NCBI RefSeq assembly: GCF_009806575.1
Contig: NZ_CP047095.1
Span: 3,538,001 to 3,602,000 of the forward strand
Direction: 5' to 3'
Source of the DNA: Rossellomorea marisflavi
GTDB lineage: Bacteria; Bacillota; Bacilli; Bacillales; Bacillaceae_B
DNA length: 64,000 nucleotides
Below are positions 63,312 to 64,000 of the stretch, one piece after another. The notes beneath the pieces were generated by a model. That model was not told where the DNA came from. It did no database searches and saw only the letters and a list, made by a program, of their open reading frames with translations. The translations under genes were made by a program, and so were the position numbers. The stretch's first letter is position 1. Every line of letters begins with the position of its first letter.

Positions 63312-64000
63312 TCATTCGATCGTTCGGTCTTCTGTCGGGACAAGGATATCTCCTTTTGTCCCTTTTTTCAATAGAAGGTGAAGAATGGTTTTTGATAGTT
63401 TGCTTGGATGATAGGGTTTCATCAGGTAGTCGCTTGCCCCTAGGGTCAACCCCTTTTCTTTCTCATCAAGGGCGGAGGAGATGATGATCGGTATGCCGGT
63501 CAGGCTCTCTTCCTTCTTGATTTCCTCAAGCACATCCCAGCCATTCAGTTTACCCCCAAGCATGATATCCAGGACGATGGCATCGGGTTTCGTCCGCTTC
63601 AGACGCTCGATGGCACTTGAGCCATTCGTCGTGTGATCCACCTGGAAGCCGCTCTCGGAAAGCTCTGTTGCGAGAAGGGATGCAAGGCTCATATCGTCTT
63701 CAATCACAAGGATGTTATGGCCGTTCCCCTGTTCTTCCTCCTTGAACGTATCAAGGGTGATGACCGGGAGGGTGACCGTGAAGGTGCTTCCTTTTCCGAG
63801 TTCAGACGACACGGTCACAGACCCGCCGTGGGCCTCGATGATTTCCTTGACGATGGTAAGGCCGAGGCCCGTGCCTCCGATCTTCCGCCGGTCTGAATTG
63901 TCGATCCGGTAGAATTTCGTGAAGAGCTTCCCGATTGCCTCTTCCGGGATGCCCAACCCTTCATCGCGGATCTCGATGGAGATCCGGTCTTCTTTTTCCT
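63312..64000 (-). CDS. Hybrid sensor histidine kinase, 3' part (cut by window end)
   Basis: The visible ~229 residues begin inside the HATPase domain (EIRDEGLGIPEEAIGKLF, then GGTGLGLTIVKEI) and continue into a C-terminal receiver domain (ILVIEDDMSLASLL, phospho-acceptor Asp in AIVLDIMLGG, Lys in LMKPYHP). The frame remains open to the window edge, so the sensor and DHp parts lie outside. A C-terminal receiver on a kinase is uncommon in Bacillaceae and points to a phosphorelay. Convergent with the GNAT gene. Confidence 0.9.
   Translation of the reverse strand, partial: EKEDRISIEIRDEGLGIPEEAIGKLFTKFYRIDNSDRRKIGGTGLGLTIVKEIIEAHGGSVTVSSELGKGSTFTVTLPVITLDTFKEEEQGNGHNILVIEDDMSLASLLATELSESGFQVDHTTNGSSAIERLKRTKPDAIVLDIMLGGKLNGWDVLEEIKKEESLTGIPIIISSALDEKEKGLTLGASDYLMKPYHPSKLSKTILHLLLKKGTKGDILVPTEDRTIE

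Overview
This window comes from a low-to-mid-GC, spore-former-type Bacillota, family Bacillaceae. The evidence is the glycolytic operon in the order cggR-gap-pgk-tpiA-gpmI-eno, then secG, est, rnr, smpB and ssrA, a CtsR-type clpP promoter next to a tRNA-Arg(CCG), strong AGGAGG-type ribosome binding sites, and frequent TTG and GTG starts. A marine or soil Bacillus/Rossellomorea-like species is my guess; no 16S gene is present to confirm it.

Layout. 1-16 kb is a mixed accessory stretch: an SDR with an incomplete active site, an SgrR-type regulator with two orphan peptide-type ABC permeases and a divergent MFS exporter, gpmA, a pyruvate-oxidase-type ThDP enzyme, DinB-fold proteins, GNAT acetyltransferases, a membrane-protein gene broken by two frameshifts, three very small membrane proteins, and a CzcD-type metal exporter behind a palindromic operator. 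16-23.3 kb is the most striking region: one cobalamin-riboswitch-controlled operon encoding an LPNTG cell-wall protein with an intrinsic-factor-like alpha-toroid, a separate DUF4430 (transcobalamin beta-domain-like) protein, a complete ECF transporter (T, fused A-A', S) and a sortase. I read it as a cell-surface vitamin B12 capture and import system. 23-27 kb holds small accessory genes (GNAT, CD3324-family protein, P-loop kinase, M29 aminopeptidase, THEP1-type NTPase).

27-42 kb is conserved core: ssrA, smpB, rnr, est, a long repeat-filled intergenic region, secG, the five glycolytic genes, their repressor CggR with a clear operator, a glutaredoxin-like gene and rpoN (sigL). 42-53.5 kb is rich in envelope and signalling genes: PadR/DUF1700/lipoprotein operon, an OmpR-type two-component system, BcrC, two DedA proteins, a polysaccharide deacetylase with an MGDG-synthase-like glycosyltransferase, and a TetR repressor divergent from a YhgE/Pip-like membrane protein. 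53.5-64 kb has a general-stress-type SDR, an AGE-family sugar isomerase, a YtvA-like LOV-STAS blue-light sensor, tRNA-Arg, a metallo-hydrolase, clpP, a histidine phosphatase, an ABC-F protein behind an attenuator with a 12-codon leader peptide, dispersed repeats, a GNAT with unusual C-ending codon use, and the 3' part of a hybrid histidine kinase cut by the window edge.

Functional links. CggR senses glycolytic flux and controls lower glycolysis. The B12 operon is switched by its own product through a riboswitch and terminator. Several metabolic and stress genes (pyruvate oxidase, YdaD-like SDR, LOV-STAS) resemble sigma-B regulon members of B. subtilis, but I could not see convincing sigma-B promoters here. 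Start sites were chosen from visible ribosome binding sites, so several CDS are shorter than the longest open frame.
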